A DNA stretch of 37,473 nt, from the NCBI GenBank assembly GCA_021851875.1, contig JAJZQI010000020.1:1-37473 (forward strand), in the 5' to 3' direction. The translations under genes and the position numbers were made by a program. The first letter of the stretch is position 1. Every line of letters begins with the position of its first letter. Source of the DNA: Pseudomonadota bacterium (GTDB taxonomy: Bacteria; Pseudomonadota; Gammaproteobacteria; Burkholderiales; JAJZQI01). The notes below the pieces were generated by a model, which was not told the origin of the DNA, ran no database searches, and saw only the letters and a program-made list of their open reading frames with translations. This document shows, piece after piece, positions 20,963 to 29,156 of this stretch.

Positions 20963-21419
20963 GGTGTTATTCGTCTGCATGGGGAATATCTGCCGCTCGC
21001 CGACAGCGGAAGGTGTGTTTCGCCAGCTGGTGCAAGCACGCGGTGTGGCAGACCGCTTTGTCATCGATTCGGCCGGCACGCACGACTACCACATCGGCGA
21101 AAGCCCCGATAAGCGGACCATGCAGGCAGCCAGACAGCGTGGCTACGATCTGTCGATGCTGCGTGGCCGGCAGGTGGGGGTGGATGATTTTGCCGCATTC
21201 GATCATGTGCTGGCGATGGATCAAGCCAATCTGGCCAATCTGCAACGCTTATGCCCGCCGGAGCAACGGCATAAAGTTGAGTTGTTCCTGCACTATGGCC
21301 GATCGGCTGAGCAGGAGGTGCCGGACCCCTATTACGGCGGTCCGCAGGGGTTCGAACATGTGCTCGACCTGGTGGAGGAGGCCGCTAACGGATTGCTCAA
21401 TTCATTGCTGAGAGATTGA
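20952..21419 (+). CDS. low-molecular-weight protein-tyrosine phosphatase
   Basis: The 155-aa enzyme has the N-terminal active-site loop [10 protein letters not shown] (CX5R, with Cys9 as nucleophile and Arg15) and the general-acid motif VPDPYYGG, whose Asp protonates the leaving group. It may dephosphorylate tyrosine kinases of polysaccharide export or other small phosphoproteins, but there is no polysaccharide locus here to indicate a target. ATG 20952 lies inside the last codons of uvrB. The gene ends before a perfect terminator shared with rne. Confidence 0.94.
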   Translation: MTIKVLFVCMGNICRSPTAEGVFRQLVQARGVADRFVIDSAGTHDYHIGESPDKRTMQAARQRGYDLSMLRGRQVGVDDFAAFDHVLAMDQANLANLQRLCPPEQRHKVELFLHYGRSAEQEVPDPYYGGPQGFEHVLDLVEEAANGLLNSLLRD

Positions 21420-21460
21420 TGGGCAGCAGTAGAGCCTTGTCCTGATTCGCCGCTCGAGTC

Positions 21461-21502
21461 CCAATAAAAAAAGCCGAACATGAGTTCGGCTTTTTTTATT
21501 GG
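21461..21502. terminator. perfect bidirectional terminator between the phosphatase gene and rne
   Basis: Nineteen bases on each side are exact complements: CCAATAAAAAAAGCCGAAC, loop ATGA, then GTTCGGC with seven T and ATTGG. A GC stem flanked by seven A and seven T terminates both converging genes. Confidence 0.95.
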
Positions 21503-21542
21503 CTGGCAAAAGGTGATTTGTCAGCCGGGCTGCGGCACAGTC

Positions 21543-24257
21543 TTATTTTTGCGTTTCGATCTGCACCAGCTCTTCGGCCGGGGCAGCTTTTGCGGCCGGA
21601 CGACGGCGCGAACGACGCGGTTTCTCCGCTGGAGCTTCAACAAGCGCATCAGCGGTTTCTGCCGCAACGACGGGTTCACCGGTCACTTCGGCGCGGGTTT
21701 CAACCTGCTGCAGTTCGACCTTTACGGGGGCCTCAGTTTTGGCTTGAGTCCGGCGGCGCTGACGCGGCTTGCGTTCCGGTGCGGCTTCGGCCGGCGTTTG
21801 CTCCACCGCTGTTTCGGATGCTTCGGATGCCTCCGCCACAACCGGTTCTTCGACCGCTTCTACACCGGCGGCGACCGGTTCTTGCGCCGCGCGGGTTTCT
21901 ACCTGCTGCAGCTCGACGACGGTGTGCACCATCTGATCGGCCGGAATGGCCCGGCGGCGTTCACGCGGGGTATGCTGGGCCGGCCGGCTGACTGCCGCTT
22001 CCTCGGTGGTGACTTCAACCGCGACCGGCGCAGGGGCTTCCGTCGGCTCGATGGCTGCCGGCTCGCTTTGGCCGGGGGCAATGGCTACCGGTGCGAGAGC
22101 CGCTTCCTGCAGATCCGTTGCTACATTGGTTTGCATTTCGCTGTCGCGCGGTTCGCCGCGCTCGCGACGTCCGCCGCGGCGTCCGCGGCGGCTGCCGCCA
22201 CTGCGCTGCTCGCCTTGTTCTGCTGCTGGCATTTCAGCGGCCGGGGCAGTGACTTTGGCTGCCTGTTCCTGCGGGGCGCGCTCGCCACGCGGCTGACGGT
22301 CACGCTGTTGGCGATTTTCACCGCCGCCGCGTTGCGCATTACGCTGTTCACGGCCCTCACGGTTTTCGCGACCGGCTTCACGGTTGGCGCCGCCCTCACG
22401 GCGTTCGCTGCGCTCGCCATCGCGGCCGCGTTCACCCTCACGGCGCGGTTTGCGGTTGTCCTGGCGCCGTCCTTGTTGCTGCGGCTGGCGCGCCGGCTGA
22501 GCGGCCGGGGCCGGTGCGGCAACGGCTTCGGCGGCTGCCGATTCTTCACCCAAACGGTTCTTCAGCCAGCCGAACAGGCGGCCGAGGAAGGTCGGGCGCG
22601 CAGGCGTTGCTGCCGCGGTGGCGGCCGTCGGTGCAGGCGCCGGCTGAGGCGGAGTAATGCCTTTGACAACGGCTTCCTGGCGCTGCGGAGCGGGCTGCTC
22701 CGGCCGGTAGCCCGGTTTTTCGCCTTCGGCGGGCTGCTCAACCAGCATGTAGCTGGGCTGGCCGCTGTCGGCCTGGTTCAGGTCATCGTGCCGCAGACGG
22801 GTAACCGTATAGTTGGGTGTTTCGATGTGAATGTTGGGAATCAGAATGACATTAACCTTGAGGCGCGCTTCAAGGCGGTGGATTTCCGAACGCTTTTCAT
22901 TCAGCAGGTAAGTCGCAACATCAACCGGAACCTGGGCATGTACGGCAGCCGTATTCTCCTTCATGGCCTCTTCCTGGATGATGCGCAGGATGTGCAGGGC
23001 GGAGGAGTCGGTGCTGCGGATATGGCCGATGCCGTGGCAGCGCGGGCAGGCGATATGGCTGGTTTCACCCAGCGACGGTTGCAGGCGCTGGCGTGACAGT
23101 TCCAGCAGACCGAAGCGGGAAATCTTGCTGGTTTGCACGCGTGCGCGATCGAATTTGAGCGCGTCACGCAGACGGTTTTCCACTTCGCGCTGGTTTTTCT
23201 GGCTTTCCATGTCGATGAAATCGATCACGATCAGGCCGCCCAGGTCGCGCAGGCGCAGTTGGCGCGCCACTTCGTCGGCGGCTTCCAGGTTGGTGTTGAA
23301 GGCGGTCGCCTCGATGTCGCTGCCGCGGGTGGCGCGGGCCGAGTTGACGTCAATGGAAACCAGCGCTTCGGTATGGTCGATCACAATCGCACCGCCGGAA
23401 GGCAGGGGCACTTCGCGGGCGAAGGCGGTTTCGATCTGGTGCTCGATCTGGAAGCGCGAGAACAGCGGGATGTCATCCTTGTACAGCTTGATCTTGTTGA
23501 CGTTCTGCGGCATCACATGGCTCATGAACTGCATGGCCTGCTCGTAGATGTAGTCGGTGTCGATCAGGATTTCGCCGATGTCGGGCTGGAAGTAGTCGCG
23601 GATGGCGCGAATGACCAGACTGCCTTCCTGATAAATGAGGAAAGCGCCGCTCTGAGTGGTGGATGCGCCTTCGATGGCGTGCCACAGTTGCAGCAGGTAG
23701 TTCATGTCCCACTGCAGTTCTTCCAGGCCGCGGCCGATACCGGCGGTGCGGGCGATGATGCTCATGCCCTGCGGCACGTCCAGCTGGGCCATGATGTCGC
23801 GCAGCTCGTTGCGTTCTTCGCCCTCGATGCGGCGGGATACGCCGCCGCCACGCGGATTGTTGGGCATCAGCACCAGATAGCGGCCTGCCAGGCTGATGAA
23901 GGTGGTGAGCGCAGCGCCTTTGTTGCCGCGCTCGTCCTTGTCCACCTGCACGATGACTTCCATGCCTTCGCGGATGACGTCCTGAATGCGGGCGCGGCCC
24001 AGTTCGCCGGTGTAATCCGGGCTGAAATAGGCGCGGGCGATTTCTTTGAAGGGGAGGAAGCCGTGGCGGTCGGTGCCGTAATCGACAAACGCCGCTTCAA
24101 GGCTGGGCTCTACGCGAGTGATGACGCCCTTGTAGATGTTGCTTTTGCGTTGTTCCTTTGCGGCAGATTCAATATCGAGGTCAATCAGTTTTTGTCCGTC
24201 GACAATGGCCACCCGCAATTCTTCTGCCTGGGTGGCATTAAAAAGCATTCTTTTCAT
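21543..24257 (-). CDS. rne: ribonuclease E
   Basis: RNase E is the essential endonuclease that starts mRNA decay and matures rRNA and tRNA, and it scaffolds the degradosome. The 904-aa product has the catalytic half with an S1 domain (about 36-120), the 5'-sensor/RNase H part, metal-binding Asp303 ([13 protein letters not shown]) and a second Asp in IVIDFIDM, and the zinc link CPRC at Cys404/Cys407, numbers that coincide with E. coli. After about residue 520 the tail is low-complexity: an Arg/Glu/Gly-rich RNA-binding stretch and an Ala/Glu/Pro-rich region. [10 protein letters not shown] occurs at 781-790 and 847-856, with LVQIET at 897-902. Confidence 0.97.
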   Translation of the reverse strand: MKRMLFNATQAEELRVAIVDGQKLIDLDIESAAKEQRKSNIYKGVITRVEPSLEAAFVDYGTDRHGFLPFKEIARAYFSPDYTGELGRARIQDVIREGMEVIVQVDKDERGNKGAALTTFISLAGRYLVLMPNNPRGGGVSRRIEGEERNELRDIMAQLDVPQGMSIIARTAGIGRGLEELQWDMNYLLQLWHAIEGASTTQSGAFLIYQEGSLVIRAIRDYFQPDIGEILIDTDYIYEQAMQFMSHVMPQNVNKIKLYKDDIPLFSRFQIEHQIETAFAREVPLPSGGAIVIDHTEALVSIDVNSARATRGSDIEATAFNTNLEAADEVARQLRLRDLGGLIVIDFIDMESQKNQREVENRLRDALKFDRARVQTSKISRFGLLELSRQRLQPSLGETSHIACPRCHGIGHIRSTDSSALHILRIIQEEAMKENTAAVHAQVPVDVATYLLNEKRSEIHRLEARLKVNVILIPNIHIETPNYTVTRLRHDDLNQADSGQPSYMLVEQPAEGEKPGYRPEQPAPQRQEAVVKGITPPQPAPAPTAATAAATPARPTFLGRLFGWLKNRLGEESAAAEAVAAPAPAAQPARQPQQQGRRQDNRKPRREGERGRDGERSERREGGANREAGRENREGREQRNAQRGGGENRQQRDRQPRGERAPQEQAAKVTAPAAEMPAAEQGEQRSGGSRRGRRGGRRERGEPRDSEMQTNVATDLQEAALAPVAIAPGQSEPAAIEPTEAPAPVAVEVTTEEAAVSRPAQHTPRERRRAIPADQMVHTVVELQQVETRAAQEPVAAGVEAVEEPVVAEASEASETAVEQTPAEAAPERKPRQRRRTQAKTEAPVKVELQQVETRAEVTGEPVVAAETADALVEAPAEKPRRSRRRPAAKAAPAEELVQIETQK

Positions 24258-24554
24258 TCTTGCCCCAACGCGTGCAACGCGGGGCGACAGGTGCTAAACG
24301 ACCGTGACTGAAGGGTCAGACAGAAGGCCTGACAAGTCCACTGTAGTGTAATCCAGGTTTTTCAGAGTTATGTAATCCATCGGGTTGCAAACTCAAACCA
24401 TTATTCCTGTCGCTTTGACTGAGGGCGTGCTGGTCTGCCGTTCGGCGCAACGCGTGGTTGCTTTGGCAGAGGAGCAGGCGCAATCAATTCAATATGCGTC
24501 GCGCGCGTACAAGTTAGTTGGTTTAAAATGTAGCGCTTTGCCGTTCTGCGTCAG
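24258..24554 (-). promoter_or_regulatory. rne leader and candidate promoter
   Basis: On the minus strand CTGACG (24549-24554) and TACATT (24527-24532) are 16 bases apart, each 4/6 to consensus, giving a start near 24520 and a leader of about 260 nt. The leader holds a hairpin next to the start codon (CCCC..CGCG / CGCGGGG near 24266) and GTCAG/CTGAC near 24320. A long structured rne leader is how E. coli RNase E autoregulates; here this is inference. Confidence 0.4.
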
Positions 24555-24607
24555 GCGTTTTTCAAATTTTCAAAAAATGCGGCGCAGAAACGAAAATCGT
24601 AATCTTG

Positions 24608-24646
24608 TGTTTCGGTCGAGTTGGCTGGATAGCAAACTCCGAAACA
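24608..24646. promoter_or_regulatory. unassigned 12-bp stem-loop upstream of rluC
   Basis: TGTTTCG (24608-24614) and GAGTT (24618-24622) pair with AACTC (24635-24639) and CGAAACA (24640-24646), with a three-base bulge and a 12-base loop. It lies 48-86 bases before rluC in the divergent rne/rluC region, in sequence that codes for nothing recognisable. Confidence 0.5.
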
Positions 24647-24693
24647 GGGTCGGGCAACATATACACGCCGCCAAACTTCGCTAGTATAGCAAA

Positions 24694-25656
24694 ATGGATC
24701 AAATGAGCAAAAATTCAGTCAGCTGGCATACCATCGATGAGTCCCACGCTGGTCAGCGCATCGATAATTTTTTGCTCGGTTTGTTGAAAGGCGTACCCAA
24801 AAGCCATATATACAAGCTGTTGCGCAATGGCGAGGTACGGGTTGGCAGTAAACGGGCCAAAGCAGAGTACAAGCTGCAGCTGGGCGATGTCATTCGCGTG
24901 CCGCCGATTCGCATGGCCGAGCCGGCGGCAAAACCGATGACACCGGACTCGCGCTTGCCCGAGTTTCCCGTGTTGTTCGAGGACGAAGCCCTGCTGGTGA
25001 TCGATAAACCAGCCGGTGTGGCGGTACACGGCGGCAGCGGAGTCAGTTTCGGGGTGATCGAAGTACTGCGCCGGCAGCGTCCGCAGGCCCACTTCCTGGA
25101 ATTGGCCCACCGGCTCGACAAGGAGACCTCCGGCATTCTGGTGCTGGCCAAGAAACGCAGCGCCTTGCTGGCTGTACAAAGGGCCTTTCAGCAGAATCAG
25201 ACGGACAAACGCTACTTTGCCCTCGTACAAGGGCGCTGGCAGGGAAATCGGCGGGAAGCCCGCTTCCCGCTGCATAAAGTGGTCACGCCCGAAGGCGATC
25301 GGCGCGTATATGTGCGTGAAGAAGGGCAGGCCGCCTTGACGATTTTCCGCCCGCAACAGGTGTGGCCGGACTGCAGCCTGGTGGAGGCTGAATTGAAAAC
25401 CGGCCGGACACACCAGATTCGTGTGCATCTGGCCCATATGCAACATCCGATCGCCGGCGATGAGAAGTACGGCGACTTTGAATGGAACCGCGAGCTGTCC
25501 CGCAGCGGCTTGAAGCGGATGTTCCTGCATGCGGCGAAATTGACCTTGCCGCATCCTGTCAGTGGTGAACCATTGACCCTGCAGGCGCCCTTGCCGCCGA
25601 ATTTGCAGAATTACCTGAATAAACTGAAACAAAAAAGTGATGAAACAGAATTATGA
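24694..25656 (+). CDS. rluC: 23S rRNA pseudouridine synthase RluC
   Basis: RluC isomerises uridines 955, 2504 and 2580 of 23S rRNA (E. coli numbering). The 320-aa product has an N-terminal S4 RNA-binding domain (about 18-75, SHIYKLLRNGEVRVGSKRAK), the catalytic HRLDKETSGILVLAKK motif with its Asp, GRTHQIRVHLAHMQHPI and FLHAAKLTLPHP. ATG 24694 or the in-frame ATG 24703 may be used. The rne/rluC divergent order is conserved in proteobacteria. The last codons overlap the HAD gene by 17 bases. Confidence 0.94.
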   Translation: MDQMSKNSVSWHTIDESHAGQRIDNFLLGLLKGVPKSHIYKLLRNGEVRVGSKRAKAEYKLQLGDVIRVPPIRMAEPAAKPMTPDSRLPEFPVLFEDEALLVIDKPAGVAVHGGSGVSFGVIEVLRRQRPQAHFLELAHRLDKETSGILVLAKKRSALLAVQRAFQQNQTDKRYFALVQGRWQGNRREARFPLHKVVTPEGDRRVYVREEGQAALTIFRPQQVWPDCSLVEAELKTGRTHQIRVHLAHMQHPIAGDEKYGDFEWNRELSRSGLKRMFLHAAKLTLPHPVSGEPLTLQAPLPPNLQNYLNKLKQKSDETEL

Positions 25657-26296
25657 TCTGATCGTGTTCGACTGGGACGGCACCCTGATGGATTCGGCTG
25701 GCCTGATTGCCCAATCGATCCAGCGGGCCGCCGCCGATGTCGGGTTGCCGATACCAGACGATGCTGCCGCACGCCATATCATCGGTCTGGGCTTGAGCGA
25801 AGCCTTGCAGGCGCTTTTCCCCGCTGCTGATGCGGCAACGCTGGCGCGCCTGGTCGATCGGTACCGGGTGCATTTTCTCGGGCAGGATCACATGATCCCC
25901 TTGTTTGACGGGGCAGCCGAGCTGGTGCGTCAACTGCATGCGCAAGGGCGCTATCTGGCGGTGGCGACCGGGAAAAGCCGGCGCGGTTTGGAGCGGGCGC
26001 TGGAATACAGTCAGCTGGGCGAGCTTTTCCTGGCAACGCGCTGTGCCGATGAAAGTTTTTCCAAGCCGCACCCAGCCATGCTGCTGGAGCTGATGGATGA
26101 ACTGGCGGTGGACAAGGCGCGCACGCTGATGATCGGCGACACGTCGCATGACCTGCAAATGGCCATCAATGCGGGTGTTGCGGCTCTGGCCGTGACCTAC
26201 GGCGCACACGAGCATGCACATCTGCTCGATTTCTCCCCGCTTGCGTGCTGTCACAGTATCGACGAGCTGGCGCAATGGCTGCGGCAAAACGGTTGA
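25640..26296 (+). CDS. HAD-superfamily phosphatase, phosphoglycolate-phosphatase-like
   Basis: The 218-aa protein carries all four HAD motifs: DWDGTLMDS with nucleophile Asp11, the Thr of VATGKSRRG, the Lys of SKPHPAML and the metal-binding MIGDTSHDLQMA. The cap domain is of the helical C1 type placed after motif I, as in phosphoglycolate phosphatase Gph and pyrophosphatase PpaX; the substrate cannot be read from sequence. It starts within the end of rluC and is overlapped in turn by the Rieske gene, so rluC to sppA looks like one transcription unit. Confidence 0.88.
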   Translation: MKQNYDLIVFDWDGTLMDSAGLIAQSIQRAAADVGLPIPDDAAARHIIGLGLSEALQALFPAADAATLARLVDRYRVHFLGQDHMIPLFDGAAELVRQLHAQGRYLAVATGKSRRGLERALEYSQLGELFLATRCADESFSKPHPAMLLELMDELAVDKARTLMIGDTSHDLQMAINAGVAALAVTYGAHEHAHLLDFSPLACCHSIDELAQWLRQNG

Positions 26297-26631
26297 TCGG
26301 AATCAGCGGGGAACTTGAGGAGCGCGGTCGGGGCCTCAAGTTTACCGTCGTGACGGCACAAGGGGAAACGCAGCCCGCTTTTGCCGTTCGCGCCAATGGT
26401 CAGGTGTTTGCCTACCTGAACCGGTGCGCCCATGTGCCGATCGAAATGGACTGGGATAACGGGCAGTTTTTTGATTTTTCCCGGCAATACTTGCTATGCT
26501 CAACGCATGGCGCGCTGTATGACCCTGCAACAGGGCGTTGTCTCGGTGGTCGCTGCAATGGGCGGGGACTGCAGGCGCTGGCGGTGCAGGAAGAAAATAA
26601 CCATATCTATTTGCTGGAAGAAGACGCATGA
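26275..26631 (+). CDS. Rieske [2Fe-2S] domain protein
   Basis: This 118-aa soluble protein is a single Rieske domain with both cluster motifs: CAH (Cys51, His53) and CSTHG (Cys75, His78), followed by the ALYDPATGRCLGG loop. No membrane anchor or oxygenase domain is present, so it resembles ferredoxin-type or NirD-like stand-alone Rieske proteins; partner and role are unknown. Starts at GTG 26245, ATG 26275 and TTG 26293 are possible; ATG 26275 is chosen, overlapping the HAD gene by 22 bases. Its stop overlaps the sppA start as ATGA. Confidence 0.88.
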   Translation: MAAAKRLIGISGELEERGRGLKFTVVTAQGETQPAFAVRANGQVFAYLNRCAHVPIEMDWDNGQFFDFSRQYLLCSTHGALYDPATGRCLGGRCNGRGLQALAVQEENNHIYLLEEDA

Positions 26632-27575
26632 CACAAGAGCCGGAAAACTGGGAACGCAAGGTGCTGGAAAAAGTGGCTATGGCAGCCATACAGGAGCAGC
26701 GCCGGGCGCGGCAGTGGGGGATCTTTTTCAAATTACTGGGCTTCGGCTACCTGTTCCTGCTGCTGTTCCTGTTTGCCGCCAACTGGTCGGATTCCGAGGT
26801 TCCGGCGACAGGACGCCATACGGCAGTCGTGGATCTGAAAGGCGTGATCGCCGCGAATGAACGGGCCAGTGCCGAATTGATCAATGAAGGCTTGCGCAAC
26901 GCCTTTGCCGACAAGAATACCGCCGGCGTGATCCTGCGCATCAACAGCCCGGGGGGCAGCCCGGTGCAGGCCAGCTATATCAATGCCGAAATCCGCCGCT
27001 TGCGCGCCCTGCACCCGAATATTCCGCTTTATGCCGTGGTCGAGGATATCTGCGCTTCCGGCGGTTATTACGTGGCTGTCGCGGCTGATCGCATTTACGT
27101 CAATCCGGCCAGTCTGATCGGTTCCATCGGGGTGCTGATGGACGGCTTCGGTTTCACCGATACGATGAAAAAGCTGGGTGTCGAACGCCGCCTGCTGACG
27201 GCGGGCGACAACAAGGGTTTTCTGGATCCGTTCTCGCCGGAGAATCCGCAGCAAAAGGAGTACGCTCTGGGCATGCTGAAGGAAATCCACGGCCAGTTCA
27301 TCCAGGCGGTACGTGATGGACGCGGCAAGCGTCTGCATGAAACGCCCGATATGTTCAGCGGCCTGATCTGGACCGGCGAACGCGGCGTTCAGATGGGGCT
27401 GGCTGATGCCTACGGCAGCACCGACGAAGTGGCGCGCAATGTGATCAAGGCCGAGAAGCTGGTCGACTATACGCCGCACGAGCGCTGGTCCGATCGGCTG
27501 GCCAAACAGTTCGGCGTGGGCATGAGTAAGGCGCTGGACCCTCTGGAAGCGTGGGCACAACCGTTTTTGCGCTAG
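26628..27575 (+). CDS. sppA: signal peptide peptidase SppA (short form, S49 family)
   Basis: SppA degrades leftover signal peptides in the inner membrane. The 315-aa single-domain form has one membrane helix at about 31-51 after a charged N-terminus, the substrate-binding INSPGGSP, the nucleophile motif ICASGGYYVAVAADRIY (Ser144), SLIGSIGVLM and a catalytic Lys196 in AGDNKGFLDPFS. The 52-residue Ser-Lys spacing equals that of Bacillus SppA. The order rluC-HAD-Rieske-sppA is tight, with overlaps throughout. Confidence 0.93.
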   Translation: MTQEPENWERKVLEKVAMAAIQEQRRARQWGIFFKLLGFGYLFLLLFLFAANWSDSEVPATGRHTAVVDLKGVIAANERASAELINEGLRNAFADKNTAGVILRINSPGGSPVQASYINAEIRRLRALHPNIPLYAVVEDICASGGYYVAVAADRIYVNPASLIGSIGVLMDGFGFTDTMKKLGVERRLLTAGDNKGFLDPFSPENPQQKEYALGMLKEIHGQFIQAVRDGRGKRLHETPDMFSGLIWTGERGVQMGLADAYGSTDEVARNVIKAEKLVDYTPHERWSDRLAKQFGVGMSKALDPLEAWAQPFLR

Positions 27576-27583
27576 CGCACCCA

Positions 27584-27826
27584 ATGGATGAATATCGGCC
27601 GATTGCCTGCATTGAGCACGAAAAACTGGAGTTCGCCGTGCTTAAGCGGCAGGCGCTTGAACTGGTTTGTCTCGGGCCCGATAAACGCCTGATAACGGTT
27701 CGTGCCCTGCCGCAGGATGTTTACACCAGAGATGGCGCCGAGTGGCTAAGGTTTACGGCGGGGCCGGCTGGCGCCGCCGAAGTGATTCGGCTTGACGCGA
27801 TTCTCCGCTTTGCCGTGCTGACCTGA
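27584..27826 (+). CDS. rof: Rof-like Rho-binding antiterminator
   Basis: The 80-aa product matches the Rof family by its start DEYRPIACIEHEKLEFAVLKRQALELVC and the ending VIRLDAILRFAV, which make up the small Sm-like barrel. E. coli Rof binds Rho near its primary RNA site and inhibits termination. The start is ATG 27584, nine bases after sppA; a longer reading from 27551 would overlap sppA. The last 81 bases lie antisense to the end of the RsmI-like methylase gene. The call is from residue pattern and size. Confidence 0.8.
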   Translation: MDEYRPIACIEHEKLEFAVLKRQALELVCLGPDKRLITVRALPQDVYTRDGAEWLRFTAGPAGAAEVIRLDAILRFAVLT

Positions 27827-28552
27827 GCCGTTGCGCGCGGCAACGGCCAGCAGCAGGAATACGGTGGGCCGCTTGTCAAAATCGGGCAGGGGGACGGTGC
27901 GCCATTTTTCGACGGAGCGGGTGACAATGCTTTCGCTCGGCAGGCTTACGTCAGTGGCCACGGTAATGCGCGTGTCTGGCCGGCAAGCTTGCAGCAATGC
28001 GGCAAACAGCTGAGCGTTGCGGTAGGGCGTTTCGATCAGCAGCTGGGTTTCGTTGCCGCTGGCAGAGCGCTGTTCCAATTGACGGATTTTCTGTTCCCGG
28101 CTCGCCGCTTCTACCGGCAAATAGCCGGAAAAGGCAAAACTCTGGCCGTTCAGGCCGGATGCCATCAACGCCAGCAGCAGCGACGAGGGGCCGACCAGCG
28201 GTCTTACTGTAATACCGCGATCGTGCGCCAGCGCCACCAGTGCGGCACCGGGATCGGCCACGCCTGGACAGCCGGCTTCCGACATCAGGCCGATGTCCTC
28301 TCCTGCCAGCAGCGGCTGCAATAATGCCGCCACATCGTTTGCCGCCGTATGCTCGTTCAACGGCATGAGGCGGATCTGCTGTATGGGCAAAGGGTGGCTT
28401 GCTGCCTTGAGGAAATGCCGGGCGGTCTTTTCGTGCTCCACCACAAAGGTTTTCAGGCGCTGCAGCTGATTTAACGTATCCGGTGCAAGCACACCGGCCG
28501 GGGGGCTGTGCTCGCCCAGCGGCACCGGAATCAGGTAAAGCGTGCCCGGCAT
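27746..28552 (-). CDS. RsmI-like SAM-dependent methyltransferase (tetrapyrrole methylase fold)
   Basis: The 268-aa protein starts GTLYLIPVPLGEH and has the SAM-binding run AGCPGVADPGAALVALAHDRGI, then VRPLVGPSSLLLALMASGLNGQSFAFSGYLP and QLLIETPYRNAQLF, all typical of the RsmI/YraL group that 2'-O-methylates C1402 of 16S rRNA. It is shorter in its core than true RsmI and resembles the paralogous branch often next to maf, so the target is uncertain. The family-like part ends near RPTVFLLLA (about residue 237); the last 30 residues are basic and overlap rof on the other strand. Its start shares one base with the maf stop. Confidence 0.85.
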   Translation of the reverse strand: MPGTLYLIPVPLGEHSPPAGVLAPDTLNQLQRLKTFVVEHEKTARHFLKAASHPLPIQQIRLMPLNEHTAANDVAALLQPLLAGEDIGLMSEAGCPGVADPGAALVALAHDRGITVRPLVGPSSLLLALMASGLNGQSFAFSGYLPVEAASREQKIRQLEQRSASGNETQLLIETPYRNAQLFAALLQACRPDTRITVATDVSLPSESIVTRSVEKWRTVPLPDFDKRPTVFLLLAVAARNGSGQHGKAENRVKPNHFGGASRPRRKP

Positions 28553-29136
28553 CAGAGAATGCTCACGCCTTCATTGGCGAGCATGTCGATCAGTTCGATC
28601 AGCGGCAGGCCGATCAGGGCATTGGGATCGGTGCCCTCCATGCGGGCAATAAGAGCGATTCCCAGACCTTCGGTTTTAGCGCTGCCGGCGCAGTTATACG
28701 GCTGTTCCTTTTCCAGGTAGGCGCGAATCGTCGCATCGGAATAGTCGCGCATGGTGACGCTGTAGGGCACTACTTTGGCCTGGTTGTGACCGGTTGCGCC
28801 GTTGTGCAGGCACAAGGCGGTATGGAAGACAATTTGCTGGCCGCGCATCATTTGCAGCTGGCGCATGGCGTTGTCGAAATTGCCCGGCTTGCCCAGCTGT
28901 TGGCCATTGAGCAGAGCAACCTGGTCGGAGCCGATGGTCAGGGCAGCCGGATTGTTTTTGCTGACCGCCTCGGCCTTGGCGATCGCCAGGCGTAAGGAGG
29001 TCTGCTCGGCCGTTTCACCGGGCAGCGCTGTTTCGTCGACATCAGGGGCAACGGCTTCGAAAGGCAGCTGCAGGCGTGCCAGCAGCTCGCGCCGGTAGGG
29101 AGAGGTGCTGGCCAGTATCAGACGGGGAAAGCGCAT
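28552..29136 (-). CDS. Maf-family nucleotide pyrophosphatase, YceF type (7-methyl-GTP)
   Basis: Maf proteins hydrolyse non-canonical nucleotides; the YceF branch prefers 7-methyl-GTP. The 194-aa product has ILASTSPYRRELL, APDVDETALPGE, LTIGSDQVALLNGQQLGKP and CAGSAKTEGLGIALIARMEGTDPNALIGLPL, all close to E. coli YceF. In E. coli yceF lies beside yceD-rpmF; here two carboxylase genes separate it from yceD and it is read on the opposite strand. It follows the carboxyltransferase gene by 20 bases and overlaps the methylase gene by one. Confidence 0.92.
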   Translation of the reverse strand: MRFPRLILASTSPYRRELLARLQLPFEAVAPDVDETALPGETAEQTSLRLAIAKAEAVSKNNPAALTIGSDQVALLNGQQLGKPGNFDNAMRQLQMMRGQQIVFHTALCLHNGATGHNQAKVVPYSVTMRDYSDATIRAYLEKEQPYNCAGSAKTEGLGIALIARMEGTDPNALIGLPLIELIDMLANEGVSIL

Positions 29137-29156
29137 GGCGGATACCGGTTTACCGC

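Noticed and set aside
24385-24684. A 99-codon open frame between rne and rluC
   Set aside because: There is no ribosome site, the composition is odd, and it covers the rne promoter candidate and the stem-loop; no homology is recognised.
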